A stretch of DNA of 64,000 nucleotides from Ardenticatenaceae bacterium (lineage in GTDB: Bacteria > Chloroflexota > Anaerolineae > Promineifilales > Promineifilaceae). Location: NCBI GenBank assembly GCA_020634435.1, contig JACKBS010000006.1, positions 434,001-498,000 of the forward strand. Direction: 5' to 3'. Shown one piece after another: positions 37,439 through 45,734 of this stretch. Under the pieces are notes generated by a model that was given only the letters and a program-made list of their open reading frames with translations, was not told the DNA's origin and ran no database searches. Both the position numbers and the translations under genes were made by a program. Numbering within the stretch: the stretch's first letter is position 1; each line of letters opens with the position of its first letter.

Positions 37439-38104
37439 TCAGTCCTGCCCACCAATGACGACCACGTACTCGCCGCGTGGTTCTTCTTTGGCAAAATGGG
37501 CAATGAGTTCAGAGAGGCGGCCCCGTTGGACAGATTCATACAGCTTGGTGAGTTCGTTGCAAACGGCCGTTTCCCGATCCCCATACACCTCAAGCGCATC
37601 CTCTAAAAATGCCTTCAAGCGGTACGGACTTTCGTAAAAAACCAGCGTGTGCGGCGACTCGGCATCGACGGCCAAAAAGCGCTGCCGCTTGCCGCCCTTG
37701 CGCGGGGGGAAGCCGCGAAAGGTGAAAGAATGAGCTGGTAGACCGGACAGCACCAACGCCATCACCAGCGCCGTGGGGCCGGGGATCATCGTGACCGGCA
37801 CATCTTCCGCAATGGCTCGCTGCACCAGCGAATAGCCAGGGTCCGAAATGCCCGGCGTGCCCGCATCCGTCACCACCGCTACCGATTTGCCTTCGGCCAG
37901 CAAATTCATGATTTTTTGCCCCGCTTTGGCCTCGTTGTGCTCATGGAAGGAAAGCTGCGGCTTGCTAATCTCAAAATGTTTGAGCAGCAGCCCTGTCTTG
38001 CGGGTGTCTTCGCTGGCGACCACATCTACCTGGCGCAAAGTTTCCAATGCCCGCAAGGTGATGTCGCCAAGATTGCCAATGGGAGTCGCTACGAGATACA
38101 GCAT
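37439..38104 (-). CDS. rsmI: 16S rRNA 2'-O-ribose C1402 methyltransferase RsmI
   Basis: The 221-residue tetrapyrrole-methylase-fold enzyme has MLYLVATPIGNLGDITLRAL, ASEDTRKTGLLL, VTDAGTPGISDPGY, IPGPTALVMAL and FYESPYRLKAFL. It methylates C1402 in the ribosomal P site. Start at 38104 follows TGGAAATTCT. It converges on the transglutaminase gene with 17 bases between stops. Confidence 0.94.
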   Translation of the reverse strand: MLYLVATPIGNLGDITLRALETLRQVDVVASEDTRKTGLLLKHFEISKPQLSFHEHNEAKAGQKIMNLLAEGKSVAVVTDAGTPGISDPGYSLVQRAIAEDVPVTMIPGPTALVMALVLSGLPAHSFTFRGFPPRKGGKRQRFLAVDAESPHTLVFYESPYRLKAFLEDALEVYGDRETAVCNELTKLYESVQRGRLSELIAHFAKEEPRGEYVVVIGGQD

Positions 38105-38107
38105 AGA

Positions 38108-38175
38108 ATTTCCAGGTAGATCACGCAAAGTCGCCAAGGGGTGAAAATATGCCTTTGCGACTTTGCGCGAAATTT
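38108..38175. repeat. CAAAGTCGC-type inverted repeat
   Basis: CGCAAAGTCGCCAAGGGG and the roughly inverted CCTTTGCGACTTTGCGCG lie between rsmI and rsmE. A similar GACGCAAAGTTGC stretch lies at the far right edge (about 63969-63993). Confidence 0.5.
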
Positions 38176-38192
38176 AACATCTTACCCTCAAG

Positions 38193-38924
38193 TTAGATTA
38201 TGTCTAGTTCGTGCAAAACGAGGGCAGAGGCGACGAGAGCGGCCGTCTCTGCCCGAAGAATGCGCTTGCCCAAGGTAATAGCCTGAATTCCAGCCGTTTG
38301 GGCCGCTTCCACTTCTTCCGCAGCAAAACCACCTTCGGGACCAATGAAGAGAGAGACGTGAGACGGCCGTTTCCCATCTCTAAATGCACTCCGAATGGTT
38401 AGCTCATCAGCCTCTTCCCAGGCAATTAAACCCGGTTGCGCTGGGTGTGCGGCCAAAGCTTCGGCCAGCGTTTGCGGTGCTTGCAAGGTAGGAATACAGC
38501 CCCGGCGCGATTGTTCGGCCGCTTCGGTGATAATCTTTTCCCAGCGCAGCTGCTTCCCTTCTTTTATGTCAACATCTTGCACCAGGCTGCGCCGGGTGAC
38601 CACCGGTACAAAGTGGCCCACGCCAATTTCGGTGCCTTTTTGCAGCACCCATTCAAACTTGTCACGCTTCATCAGCGCCTGGTAGAGGGTGAGCTGGACG
38701 GATGGTTCATTGGGAGACGGCCGTTTGGCCACTGCCTCCCCCACTACCTGCTGCCGGTCCACCTGTCGTAGCAGCACCTCGTATTCCCAGCCGGAGTTAT
38801 CCAGCACCACAATCGCTGCACCGGGACGCAGGCGCAGTACGTTGCGAATCTGGTGGGCAGTCGCTTCTGGCAAAACCACCCGATCGCCAGCAAAGTTGTC
38901 TGGAGCGATAAAAAATCGGTGCAT
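38193..38924 (-). CDS. rsmE: 16S rRNA m3U1498 methyltransferase RsmE
   Basis: The 243-residue SPOUT enzyme starts MHRFFIAPDNF, has KRDKFEWVLQKGTEIGV, EQSRRGCIPTL, FIGPEGGFAAEEV and the C-terminal LGKRILRAETAALVA knot. It methylates U1498 of 16S rRNA. ATG 38924 matches the family start and has TAAAAT seven bases upstream with no Shine-Dalgarno, a leaderless-type arrangement. Confidence 0.94.
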   Translation of the reverse strand: MHRFFIAPDNFAGDRVVLPEATAHQIRNVLRLRPGAAIVVLDNSGWEYEVLLRQVDRQQVVGEAVAKRPSPNEPSVQLTLYQALMKRDKFEWVLQKGTEIGVGHFVPVVTRRSLVQDVDIKEGKQLRWEKIITEAAEQSRRGCIPTLQAPQTLAEALAAHPAQPGLIAWEEADELTIRSAFRDGKRPSHVSLFIGPEGGFAAEEVEAAQTAGIQAITLGKRILRAETAALVASALVLHELDII

Positions 38925-39028
38925 GCCGACTATTTTAGCAGAAAAGCAGGGGCGGGGTGCCACAGAGGACTCAGAGGGTCAAGAGAATAAGGCTCTCCCA
39001 ACGCTCCTTACCCTCTGTGGCTCATGAT

Positions 39029-40201
39029 TTAATAGAGGAACATCGGTTTGCCCATGACGTGACGGACACGCGGGCGGTACTTCTTAACGTCGTACAGTTC
39101 ATCTACGTCCACCCGTTTGACGCCGCTGGTAACAGTGCTCATGGGGATATGGGTGTATTTGCCATCGCGCAGGGCCACCATACGGCCGCTTACGCCATCT
39201 TTAATGAGGTCTACGGCCATATTGGCATAGTTCGTCGCCACCATCAGGTCCAACGCGTCCGGGGCGCCCGAGCGCATGAGGTAAGACACCTTCTGATTGA
39301 TGATGCTTTCGCCAGTGATTTTCTGGAGCGCATCACCGGTAATTTCACCAATGCCGCCCAGCTTCCGGTGGCCGTAGGCATCCGCCTCGCCGTACTCAAC
39401 CACTTTGCCGCCAACCATGTGGGCGCCCTCGCTCACGGTGACCATGGCATAGTTGCTGGGGTTGGCGCGTTTATCTTTCAGGACGAGTTCGCCCAGCTTT
39501 TCCGGGTCGAAGGGCACTTCAGAGATGAGCGCCCGGTCAACACCTGCCAGGTAGGAGCTAATGAGGCTGGTTTCGCCAGAATTACGCCCGAAAAGCTCCA
39601 CCACGGCAATACGTTCATGCGAACCGGTGCTGGTACGCAGTTGGTGAATGAACTGGACGCTGCGGGTAACGGCCGTACTGAACCCAATGCAGTAGTCGGT
39701 GCCATAAACATCATTGTCCATCGTTTTGGGGATCGCCAGCACGCGAATGCCCTCGCTGTGCAGCCGCTCGCCGTAGCTTAATGTGTCGTCGCCGCCAATC
39801 GGAATCAGTGTGTCGATACCCAGAAATTCCAGGTTTTTCATCACGTGCGGCGTGAAGTCGCGCAGGCTTTTGTCGGCGGCTTCGGCTTCCAGATGCTCCG
39901 GGTCTTTCAAGAAGTCCGGCACCCGGTTGGGGCTTACCTTGCCGGGATGCGTCCGGCTAGTATGCAGCATCGTACCGCCGGTACGGTCGATGGTGCGTAC
40001 CGCATTTTTGTCTAGCGGCATAATGTGCTTTGAAATTGAGTCGGGATCATCGGAGTTCATTTCCAGTATGCCACCCCAGCCGCGCCGGATGCCTACAATT
40101 TCATACCCCTCGTCTATTGCCCGATTAACCACTGCTTTGATACAGGGATTGAGCCCCGGCACATCGCCGCCGCCTGTTAAAATGCCAATTTTTGTCATCA
40201 T
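39029..40201 (-). CDS. 6-phosphofructokinase, PPi-type active site
   Basis: The 390-residue enzyme has ILTGGGDVPGLNP, PIGGDDTLSYG, PKTMDNDVYGTDYCIGF and the catalytic segment. The Asp after GGD and the Lys before TMDND replace the two glycines of ATP-dependent enzymes (E. coli Gly104 and Gly124), the pattern associated with pyrophosphate use. It would phosphorylate fructose 6-phosphate reversibly, so it could serve glycolysis and gluconeogenesis. GGAGTGA precedes two adjacent ATGs. It lies 78 bases downstream of a second, very different phosphofructokinase. Confidence 0.92.
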   Translation of the reverse strand: MMTKIGILTGGGDVPGLNPCIKAVVNRAIDEGYEIVGIRRGWGGILEMNSDDPDSISKHIMPLDKNAVRTIDRTGGTMLHTSRTHPGKVSPNRVPDFLKDPEHLEAEAADKSLRDFTPHVMKNLEFLGIDTLIPIGGDDTLSYGERLHSEGIRVLAIPKTMDNDVYGTDYCIGFSTAVTRSVQFIHQLRTSTGSHERIAVVELFGRNSGETSLISSYLAGVDRALISEVPFDPEKLGELVLKDKRANPSNYAMVTVSEGAHMVGGKVVEYGEADAYGHRKLGGIGEITGDALQKITGESIINQKVSYLMRSGAPDALDLMVATNYANMAVDLIKDGVSGRMVALRDGKYTHIPMSTVTSGVKRVDVDELYDVKKYRPRVRHVMGKPMFLY

Positions 40202-40279
40202 TCACTCCTTTTACGTATAAAGACTTGGCGCTTTTTCTCAATTAATATCCAATCTATCTAGTTTAACCCATACCTGGGC

Positions 40280-42493
40280 TTAATGTGGCGCTGGTTTGGC
40301 CAAAATGCGGGCCACAGAGCGTAGTTCCATCCACCACTGCTTCTTGGGCCGCTGTTTTTCCATGTCGAACAGCCGAGGCACATCTTCCATATCGGTAAAA
40401 ACCAGCGCGCCGCCAACCTGCCCAATGCAGCTGCAAGCAATATCATTGGTCTCAATCTGCTGTTGCAGATGACTGAGCGCGTTAGACGTTAGCCGGGTGG
40501 CCAGGATGCGGTCAAATGGCGAAGGATCGCCACCCTGTTGCAAATGGCCCAAAATTGCCTCACGCACATCGAACAGATCACCACCTTCTTCTTCAAACAA
40601 GGCACGAATGAAGGCGGTGGAATACACCTTGTTGGCGCTTTCGTTGCGAATGACCAGACCCAGCCGTTTGCCTCGGCTAAAGCCTGCGGCCAGCTGCTTT
40701 ACATCCTCAATAAGATCGCTGGATCGGATGCCCTCTTCATTGATATAGACGCGCTCAGCACCAGTGGCCAGGGCGCTCATGAGTGCCAGGTAGCCGCAGT
40801 TGCGCCCCATCACCTCAACTACAAAAACGCGGCGCGAGGCCACGGCCGATTGTTTGATCTTGTCCACGGCATTGACGATGTTGTTCAAGGCCGTGTCTGC
40901 GCCGATGCTGAGCTCCGCGCCAGGCAGATTGTTGTTGATAGTGGCCGGTACACAGACGATGGGAATGTTGTTGGCCGGGAAGGTGGGCCGATTTTCCATC
41001 ATCTTCAGCACACCTTCGTAACCCGACCAGCCGCCAATGAGCAGCAGCCCATCTACCTGATGCGCTTCCAAGTTGCGGGCGATGGCGTAAAAGTCGCTTC
41101 CTTTCGGCACATACCGATTGGTGCCCATTTCGGCACCACCCTGGGAGGCCCAGCCGTGGACGCTCATCCAGTTCATTTCGTGAATATCGCCCTCGATCAG
41201 GCCGTGGTAGCCATTGTTGATGCCCAGCATGACGTGCCCTTTGTCCGTGCCCAGGCGTACGGCCGTTCGGACGGCCGTATTCATCCCTGGCGCTGGCCCT
41301 CCGGCATTCATCACCGCGATGCGCATACGCCGCTGCCCTGGAGAGGGCGGGTGGGGCAAAGCCCGCACCATCGTGCGCACAATGTTGAACGACTCATTAA
41401 AGCTGCTGCCGCGCAGGGCAATGGCTTGCTTGAAGTCATGGGCGGCAGCGGCCTCGGCGACGGCGCGTGTTTTTTCCAGCGCTTCATCCAGCGGCGTGCG
41501 GGTGATTTTGTTGGCCCGGATGCCCATCACAAAGGGCTTCTCATCGGGGCGCGCCGCCAGCAGCTGATCCACAGCAGCGGCACCCAGCAAGGTGCTCAGG
41601 TTGCGGTCGAAGGCGCTGGGCGAACCGCCGCGCTGCACATGGCCCAACACGGTGATGCGCGTATCTTCGCCCAGCCGTGATTCCAGCACTTCTTTGATGT
41701 AGGTGCTGGTGATGGGGTTGCCGTGCCGGTCCTGGGCACCTTCCGCGACCACCACGATGATGTCGCGGCGGCCAGCTTCGCGACCCAGGTGCATCACTTC
41801 GCACATTTTGTCTTCCCAGTTGTCCGTGTCTGGTGGGTTTTCCGGGATGAAAACCCAGTCGGCCCCACCGGCCATTGCGCCCATCAGCGCCAGGTAGCCG
41901 CAGCGACGGCCCATCACTTCCACCACGAAGATGCGTTGGTGGCTGGCGGCCGTGCTGGAGATGGCATCGGTGGCTTCAACGATGCGGTGCAGCGCCGTGT
42001 CGGAGCCAGTAGTCACGTCGGAGCCGTACATGTCGTTGTCGATGGAGCCAATGATGCCCGCGATGGTGATATGCCCATGTTGGTCGGCCATTTCCTGGCT
42101 GATCTGGCCCGTTTCTAGGAGTTCGTTGACCAGGCTGGGCCACTCTTCATAAAGTAACTGCGCGCCGCTGAGGCTGCCATCGCCGCCAATGGCGACCAGT
42201 GCTTCAATATCGTGTTGCAGCAGATGGCGCGCGGCTTGGAGACGGCCGTTTCGTTCGCGGAATTGGGCACAGCGGGCGGAACCAATTGCCGTGCCGCCCT
42301 TATGCAAAATGCCACCTACATCGGTCCAACTAATTGGCCGAATCATATTGCCGCCATCTACCATGCCCTGGTAGCCTTCGTAGATGGCATAAACTTCTAA
42401 ATCTTTATCCAGCGCCATACGCACTACAGCACGCACCGCTGCGTTCATCCCTTGCGCATCGCCGCCGCTTGTAAAAACACCAATTCGTTTCAT
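40280..42493 (-). CDS. Tandem-domain, eukaryote-like ATP-dependent 6-phosphofructokinase
   Basis: The 737-residue protein is two fused phosphofructokinase domains. The N half (1-390) has an ATP-type site: TSGGDAQGMNAAVR, GGDGS (103-107) and GSIDND (149-154), followed by EVMGRRCGYLAL and GHVQRGGSPSAFDR. The C half (390-737) keeps the fold (NAGGPAPGMNTAVR, EVMGRNCGYLALM) but has GGWSG (487-491) for GGDGS and ATINNN (517-522) for the catalytic TIDND, so it should be non-catalytic and regulatory. This division of labour, and local sequence such as GSDTALHRI and GADTALNNI, resembles animal and fungal enzymes. Confidence 0.93.
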   Translation of the reverse strand: MKRIGVFTSGGDAQGMNAAVRAVVRMALDKDLEVYAIYEGYQGMVDGGNMIRPISWTDVGGILHKGGTAIGSARCAQFRERNGRLQAARHLLQHDIEALVAIGGDGSLSGAQLLYEEWPSLVNELLETGQISQEMADQHGHITIAGIIGSIDNDMYGSDVTTGSDTALHRIVEATDAISSTAASHQRIFVVEVMGRRCGYLALMGAMAGGADWVFIPENPPDTDNWEDKMCEVMHLGREAGRRDIIVVVAEGAQDRHGNPITSTYIKEVLESRLGEDTRITVLGHVQRGGSPSAFDRNLSTLLGAAAVDQLLAARPDEKPFVMGIRANKITRTPLDEALEKTRAVAEAAAAHDFKQAIALRGSSFNESFNIVRTMVRALPHPPSPGQRRMRIAVMNAGGPAPGMNTAVRTAVRLGTDKGHVMLGINNGYHGLIEGDIHEMNWMSVHGWASQGGAEMGTNRYVPKGSDFYAIARNLEAHQVDGLLLIGGWSGYEGVLKMMENRPTFPANNIPIVCVPATINNNLPGAELSIGADTALNNIVNAVDKIKQSAVASRRVFVVEVMGRNCGYLALMSALATGAERVYINEEGIRSSDLIEDVKQLAAGFSRGKRLGLVIRNESANKVYSTAFIRALFEEEGGDLFDVREAILGHLQQGGDPSPFDRILATRLTSNALSHLQQQIETNDIACSCIGQVGGALVFTDMEDVPRLFDMEKQRPKKQWWMELRSVARILAKPAPH

Positions 42494-42633
42494 AGGTACT
42501 ACTCACCTGTGAGTGAAGGCTGCGTTGGTGCCGCGTTCACTCAGGAAAAAGCCTGCTATCAGTAATAAATTGAGTCGCTTTTTGGGGCCTGATTTGCCCC
42601 CGACAGCATACCCCTTATTTCTTCGGGGCGAAA

Positions 42634-42649
42634 TGTGACAAACATCACA
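42634..42649. promoter_or_regulatory. Perfect CRP/FNR-superfamily operator TGTGA-N6-TCACA
   Basis: TGTGACAAACATCACA is an exact match to the CRP consensus half-sites. It sits in the 373-base divergent region between the tandem phosphofructokinase (leftward) and the aldolase (rightward), about 60 bases upstream of a TATACT box at about 42694. It could control either or both genes in response to carbon state. No crp gene is in the window. Confidence 0.6.
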
Positions 42650-42866
42650 ACCTTTTCCCGTCCATTGTAATGGCTTCACATTTTGCCTTGTCCCCTATAC
42701 TATTTCTGATGTTTGCGGCCGTTTTCTGTGGGTAGTATTGTTGTGATAGAGGTAACTCATTATAACAAAAGATGGTCCGCAAGTTCCTCTTTAACCAATT
42801 GACGATGGTTACAATCTGGTGCTCTGGCGCTGGTGTTCTGCGCGTTCACCCGAAGGAGAAAACCCA

Positions 42867-44273
42867 ATGAAAGCTCTAAAATCTGTTGAGGCGTTATTCG
42901 ATTATCTGGCCGATGGTGTGCAGGTGGATGGCAGCCACGTGACGGTGACTGACGAAGTGGCGTTGCAGGCAAAGATGGATGATCTGGTGTATACGGCCGT
43001 TTTCGCCGAAGGTTTGGTGCGCGATACAGCCCGCTGGCTGCTGTGGGAATTGGGCCAAACGCTGGGCGTCTATCCCGCGTCAATCCACGAGCTGTACATG
43101 GCAATTGGTCGCGGCGATGTGCCGCACACGTTTACCGTCCCAGCGATTAACGTGCGCGGCATGAACTACAACACGGCGCGGGGCATTTTTCGTGCGGCGC
43201 AAAAGTATGACGCGGGGGCCATCCTGCTAGAGATTGCCCGTTCGGAGATTGGCTATACGGGGCAACGGCCGTATGAATACGTCACTTCCCTCATTGGCGC
43301 GGCGCTTAAAGAAGGCTTTCGCGGCCCGCTGTTTGTCCAGGGCGACCATTTCCAGGTATCGGCCAAAGGGTACCAGGCCGATCCAGACAAAGAACTCCAG
43401 GCTGTCAAAGATTTGATGAAAGAAGCCATTGCGGCTGGTTTTTACAACATCGACATCGACACCTCAACTCTGGTGGATTTGAGCTTCCCCACACTGGATG
43501 AACAGCAGCGGCTGAACTACTCTCTCTGCGCGGAACTCACCCGCAGCGCCCGTGAGCTGGAACCCAAGGGCATCACCGTTTCCCTCGGTGGCGAGATTGG
43601 TGAGGTGGGGCACAAAAACTCCACAGTCGAAGAGCTGCACGCTTTTATGCAGGGCTATAGGCGTGAGCTGGGCGGCCTGACCGGCATCGCCAAAATCTCG
43701 GTGCAAACGGGCACCAGTCACGGCGGGGTCGTGCTGCCTGACGGCACCCTAGCTCAGGTAAAGGTCGATTTTGAGACCTTGCGTGCGCTTGGTGCGGCGG
43801 CCCGTGATTCTTATGGCATTGGTGGGGCGGTGCAGCATGGCGCTTCGACGCTGCCGCCCAACGCCTTTAACAAGTTCCCTGAAGTGGGCACGGTGGAGAT
43901 TCACCTGGCGACTGGTTTCCAAAACATCATCTACGACCATGCGCCGAAAGAAATAGTGGAGGCGGCTTATGATTACGTGCGGGCCAACTTCAAGCAAAAG
44001 CCGGATCAAACGGAGGATCAATTCCTCTACCAGGAGCGCAAACGGGTCTTTGGGCCGCTGAAGCAGCAGTGGTGGGATTTGCCTGCCGAGGCTCAAGAGA
44101 ATCTGGGAAAGGTGCTGCAAGAGCAATTTGAATTTCTGTTTGACCAGCTCAATATTAAAGGAACAAAGGCAATTGTGGCGCAGACGGTGACAGTGCCCAA
44201 ACATCATCGTGTGCGGCCAACACAAGCGACCGAGGAAGGCGAGCTGGAAATTGCCTCCGACCTGGCTGACTAG
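42867..44273 (+). CDS. Class II fructose-bisphosphate aldolase family protein
   Basis: The 468-residue TIM-barrel enzyme shows VPAINVRGMNYN, a metal-ligand His in FVQGDHF, NIDIDTSTLVDLS, LGGEIGEVG, SVQTGTSHGG and AVQHGASTLP, which correspond in order to the zinc and phosphate sites of class II aldolases. It is longer than most bacterial members (about 300-360), with added N- and C-terminal segments. It would split fructose 1,6-bisphosphate, the product of the adjacent phosphofructokinases. AAGGAGAAAACCCA precedes the ATG. Confidence 0.85.
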   Translation: MKALKSVEALFDYLADGVQVDGSHVTVTDEVALQAKMDDLVYTAVFAEGLVRDTARWLLWELGQTLGVYPASIHELYMAIGRGDVPHTFTVPAINVRGMNYNTARGIFRAAQKYDAGAILLEIARSEIGYTGQRPYEYVTSLIGAALKEGFRGPLFVQGDHFQVSAKGYQADPDKELQAVKDLMKEAIAAGFYNIDIDTSTLVDLSFPTLDEQQRLNYSLCAELTRSARELEPKGITVSLGGEIGEVGHKNSTVEELHAFMQGYRRELGGLTGIAKISVQTGTSHGGVVLPDGTLAQVKVDFETLRALGAAARDSYGIGGAVQHGASTLPPNAFNKFPEVGTVEIHLATGFQNIIYDHAPKEIVEAAYDYVRANFKQKPDQTEDQFLYQERKRVFGPLKQQWWDLPAEAQENLGKVLQEQFEFLFDQLNIKGTKAIVAQTVTVPKHHRVRPTQATEEGELEIASDLAD

Positions 44274-44339
44274 GTAGAAAGGTCGCAGAGATTAGAGAGA
44301 TGGCGACTTCGTCGTGGAGACCGCAGAGATTTTTGAGGA

Positions 44340-44723
44340 TTATTTGAGGGCGAAGCGGCGAACGCCATCTTTCATCATTTTGACGTGGAAGTTGAGAAGC
44401 AAACCTACTTTTAGCTTGGAGAGTTTGAGATAAGAAAGCACTTGCGCTTCATGCACAGGCAGGATGTTGTCCACTGCTTTTAGTTCGACAACGATTTGAT
44501 CGTTGACCAGAAGGTCAATACGGTAAGCTTTGGGCAGTTGGAGTTCTTTGTACACAACAGGCAGGGCTACCTGGCGTTGGACCACCAGCCCCAACTGTTC
44601 CAGTTCATAAACCAGGCAAGATTCGTACGTGGATTCCAGCAGCCCAGGTCCCAAATGCCGATGAATCTCAATCGCCGCCCCAATAATCTGCCGCGTTAAC
44701 TCACTATGCTCATACGTTTCCAC
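44340..44723 (-). CDS. GxxExxY family protein
   Basis: This 127-residue PD-(D/E)XK-like protein has the naming motif in GPGLLESTYESCLVYEL, then RIDLLVNDQIVVELKAVD (nuclease-like acidic core) and SYLKLSKLKVGLLLNFH. Members are widespread in bacteria with many interspersed repeats; a nuclease role is predicted but unproven. GTG at 44723 behind GGGAGGGG gives the usual length. It follows the rRNA methyltransferase gene by 22 bases on the same strand. Confidence 0.85.
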   Translation of the reverse strand: METYEHSELTRQIIGAAIEIHRHLGPGLLESTYESCLVYELEQLGLVVQRQVALPVVYKELQLPKAYRIDLLVNDQIVVELKAVDNILPVHEAQVLSYLKLSKLKVGLLLNFHVKMMKDGVRRFALK

Positions 44724-44745
44724 AAGCAAACCCCTCCCTTGCTCT

Positions 44746-45636
44746 TCAAATCTCTTTGATCTCCCGTTTCTCACTGGTCTCTGCGTCCTTCTTCTCAATC
44801 ACAAAAACTAGTTCCCCCTCGAAAAGCAGTTCGGTGATGGGCCAGTTGAGGCCGTCGATGAGCTGGTGCATGAAGTCGCGGTAGCGGCTGGTGAGGTTGC
44901 GCCCGCCGTGGGTGCTGATGCTGGGGTAGGAGAGCACCAGCCAGCGGACGTTGAGGGCTTGCAGCAACGGCCGTCCCAAATCGCCATAATTGCGGGTAAA
45001 GCGAGGCATCTCTTTGAGAAACAGGGCCACATCGGCCTGCTCTTGCGGGAATTGCATGGCCACATCCTGCACCCGCGCCAGCGGTTCCAGCCCTTCTAAT
45101 TGGAAGTAGTGGTTAATGAAGTTGATGCGCGGCTCATGAATGTCATACGCATAAAACCGCAACCGCTCACCGTTCACCGACCATCGTTCACCGTTCGCCG
45201 GAAACATCCAGCGCAGCGCCAGCGGATTCAGGGCACAGGCAATGTCCAAAATCGCCTGTGGCTGGCCGGTGACGGCAAAAATCTGCTGGTAAAAATCGGT
45301 CATGATGAGCAGGCGTTCACGGGTGGAGAGGTGGGCGTCCAGACTGGCCAGGCAAAGCTGGTTGATGCGCGCCTGATCGTTGGCGGCAAAGGCGGCGCTG
45401 AGCTGTTGGGCCATGCCGTCGTAATCGGGGTCGCCCAGGTAGGGGGCCATGATGCTGTGCAGCCGGGCACGCACCGCTTTGATGGCCGCTTTGGGCTTTT
45501 TGTGCTGTCGCGCCGCTTCTTCGGCCAGCTGGCGGATGGTGGTTTCGCTGGTGTCGCCGTATTTTTTAGATTGTTTGATGGCGTTGGTAACGGCCGTAAT
45601 AAATGCCTCGTCTTTCTTGTCCATACGCTCCATCAT
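44746..45636 (-). CDS. 16S rRNA (guanine-1405 N7)-methyltransferase homologue (FmrO/Arm-like)
   Basis: The 296-residue protein resembles the aminoglycoside-resistance methyltransferases: an N-terminal helical domain, then ASLDAHLSTRERLLIMTDFY, QAILDIACALNPLALRWM (SAM-binding loop, usually DLACGLNP; here Gly to Ala), YAYDIHEPRINFINHYF, and ALFLKEMPRFTRNYGDLGR. Known relatives methylate G1405 and block 4,6-linked aminoglycosides such as gentamicin. Residues 148-159 (NGERWSVNGERL) are translated from a GGTGAACGGT-type interspersed repeat. The start could be 45636, 45633 or 45624. An AadA-like gene lies 560 bases away. Confidence 0.8.
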   Translation of the reverse strand: MMERMDKKDEAFITAVTNAIKQSKKYGDTSETTIRQLAEEAARQHKKPKAAIKAVRARLHSIMAPYLGDPDYDGMAQQLSAAFAANDQARINQLCLASLDAHLSTRERLLIMTDFYQQIFAVTGQPQAILDIACALNPLALRWMFPANGERWSVNGERLRFYAYDIHEPRINFINHYFQLEGLEPLARVQDVAMQFPQEQADVALFLKEMPRFTRNYGDLGRPLLQALNVRWLVLSYPSISTHGGRNLTSRYRDFMHQLIDGLNWPITELLFEGELVFVIEKKDAETSEKREIKEI

Positions 45637-45734
45637 ACCAGCGGTGGTTGTTGAAAACGAGGGGCAAAGAACATATACTGGCGACGCGCTAAGCTGGAAG
45701 CCAACGCATAATGCCGCTCGCTGGACAAAGATAA

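Noticed and set aside
40538..41680. A 380-codon plus-strand open frame opposite the tandem phosphofructokinase
   Set aside because: It is antisense to two conserved catalytic domains and shows no family signature.
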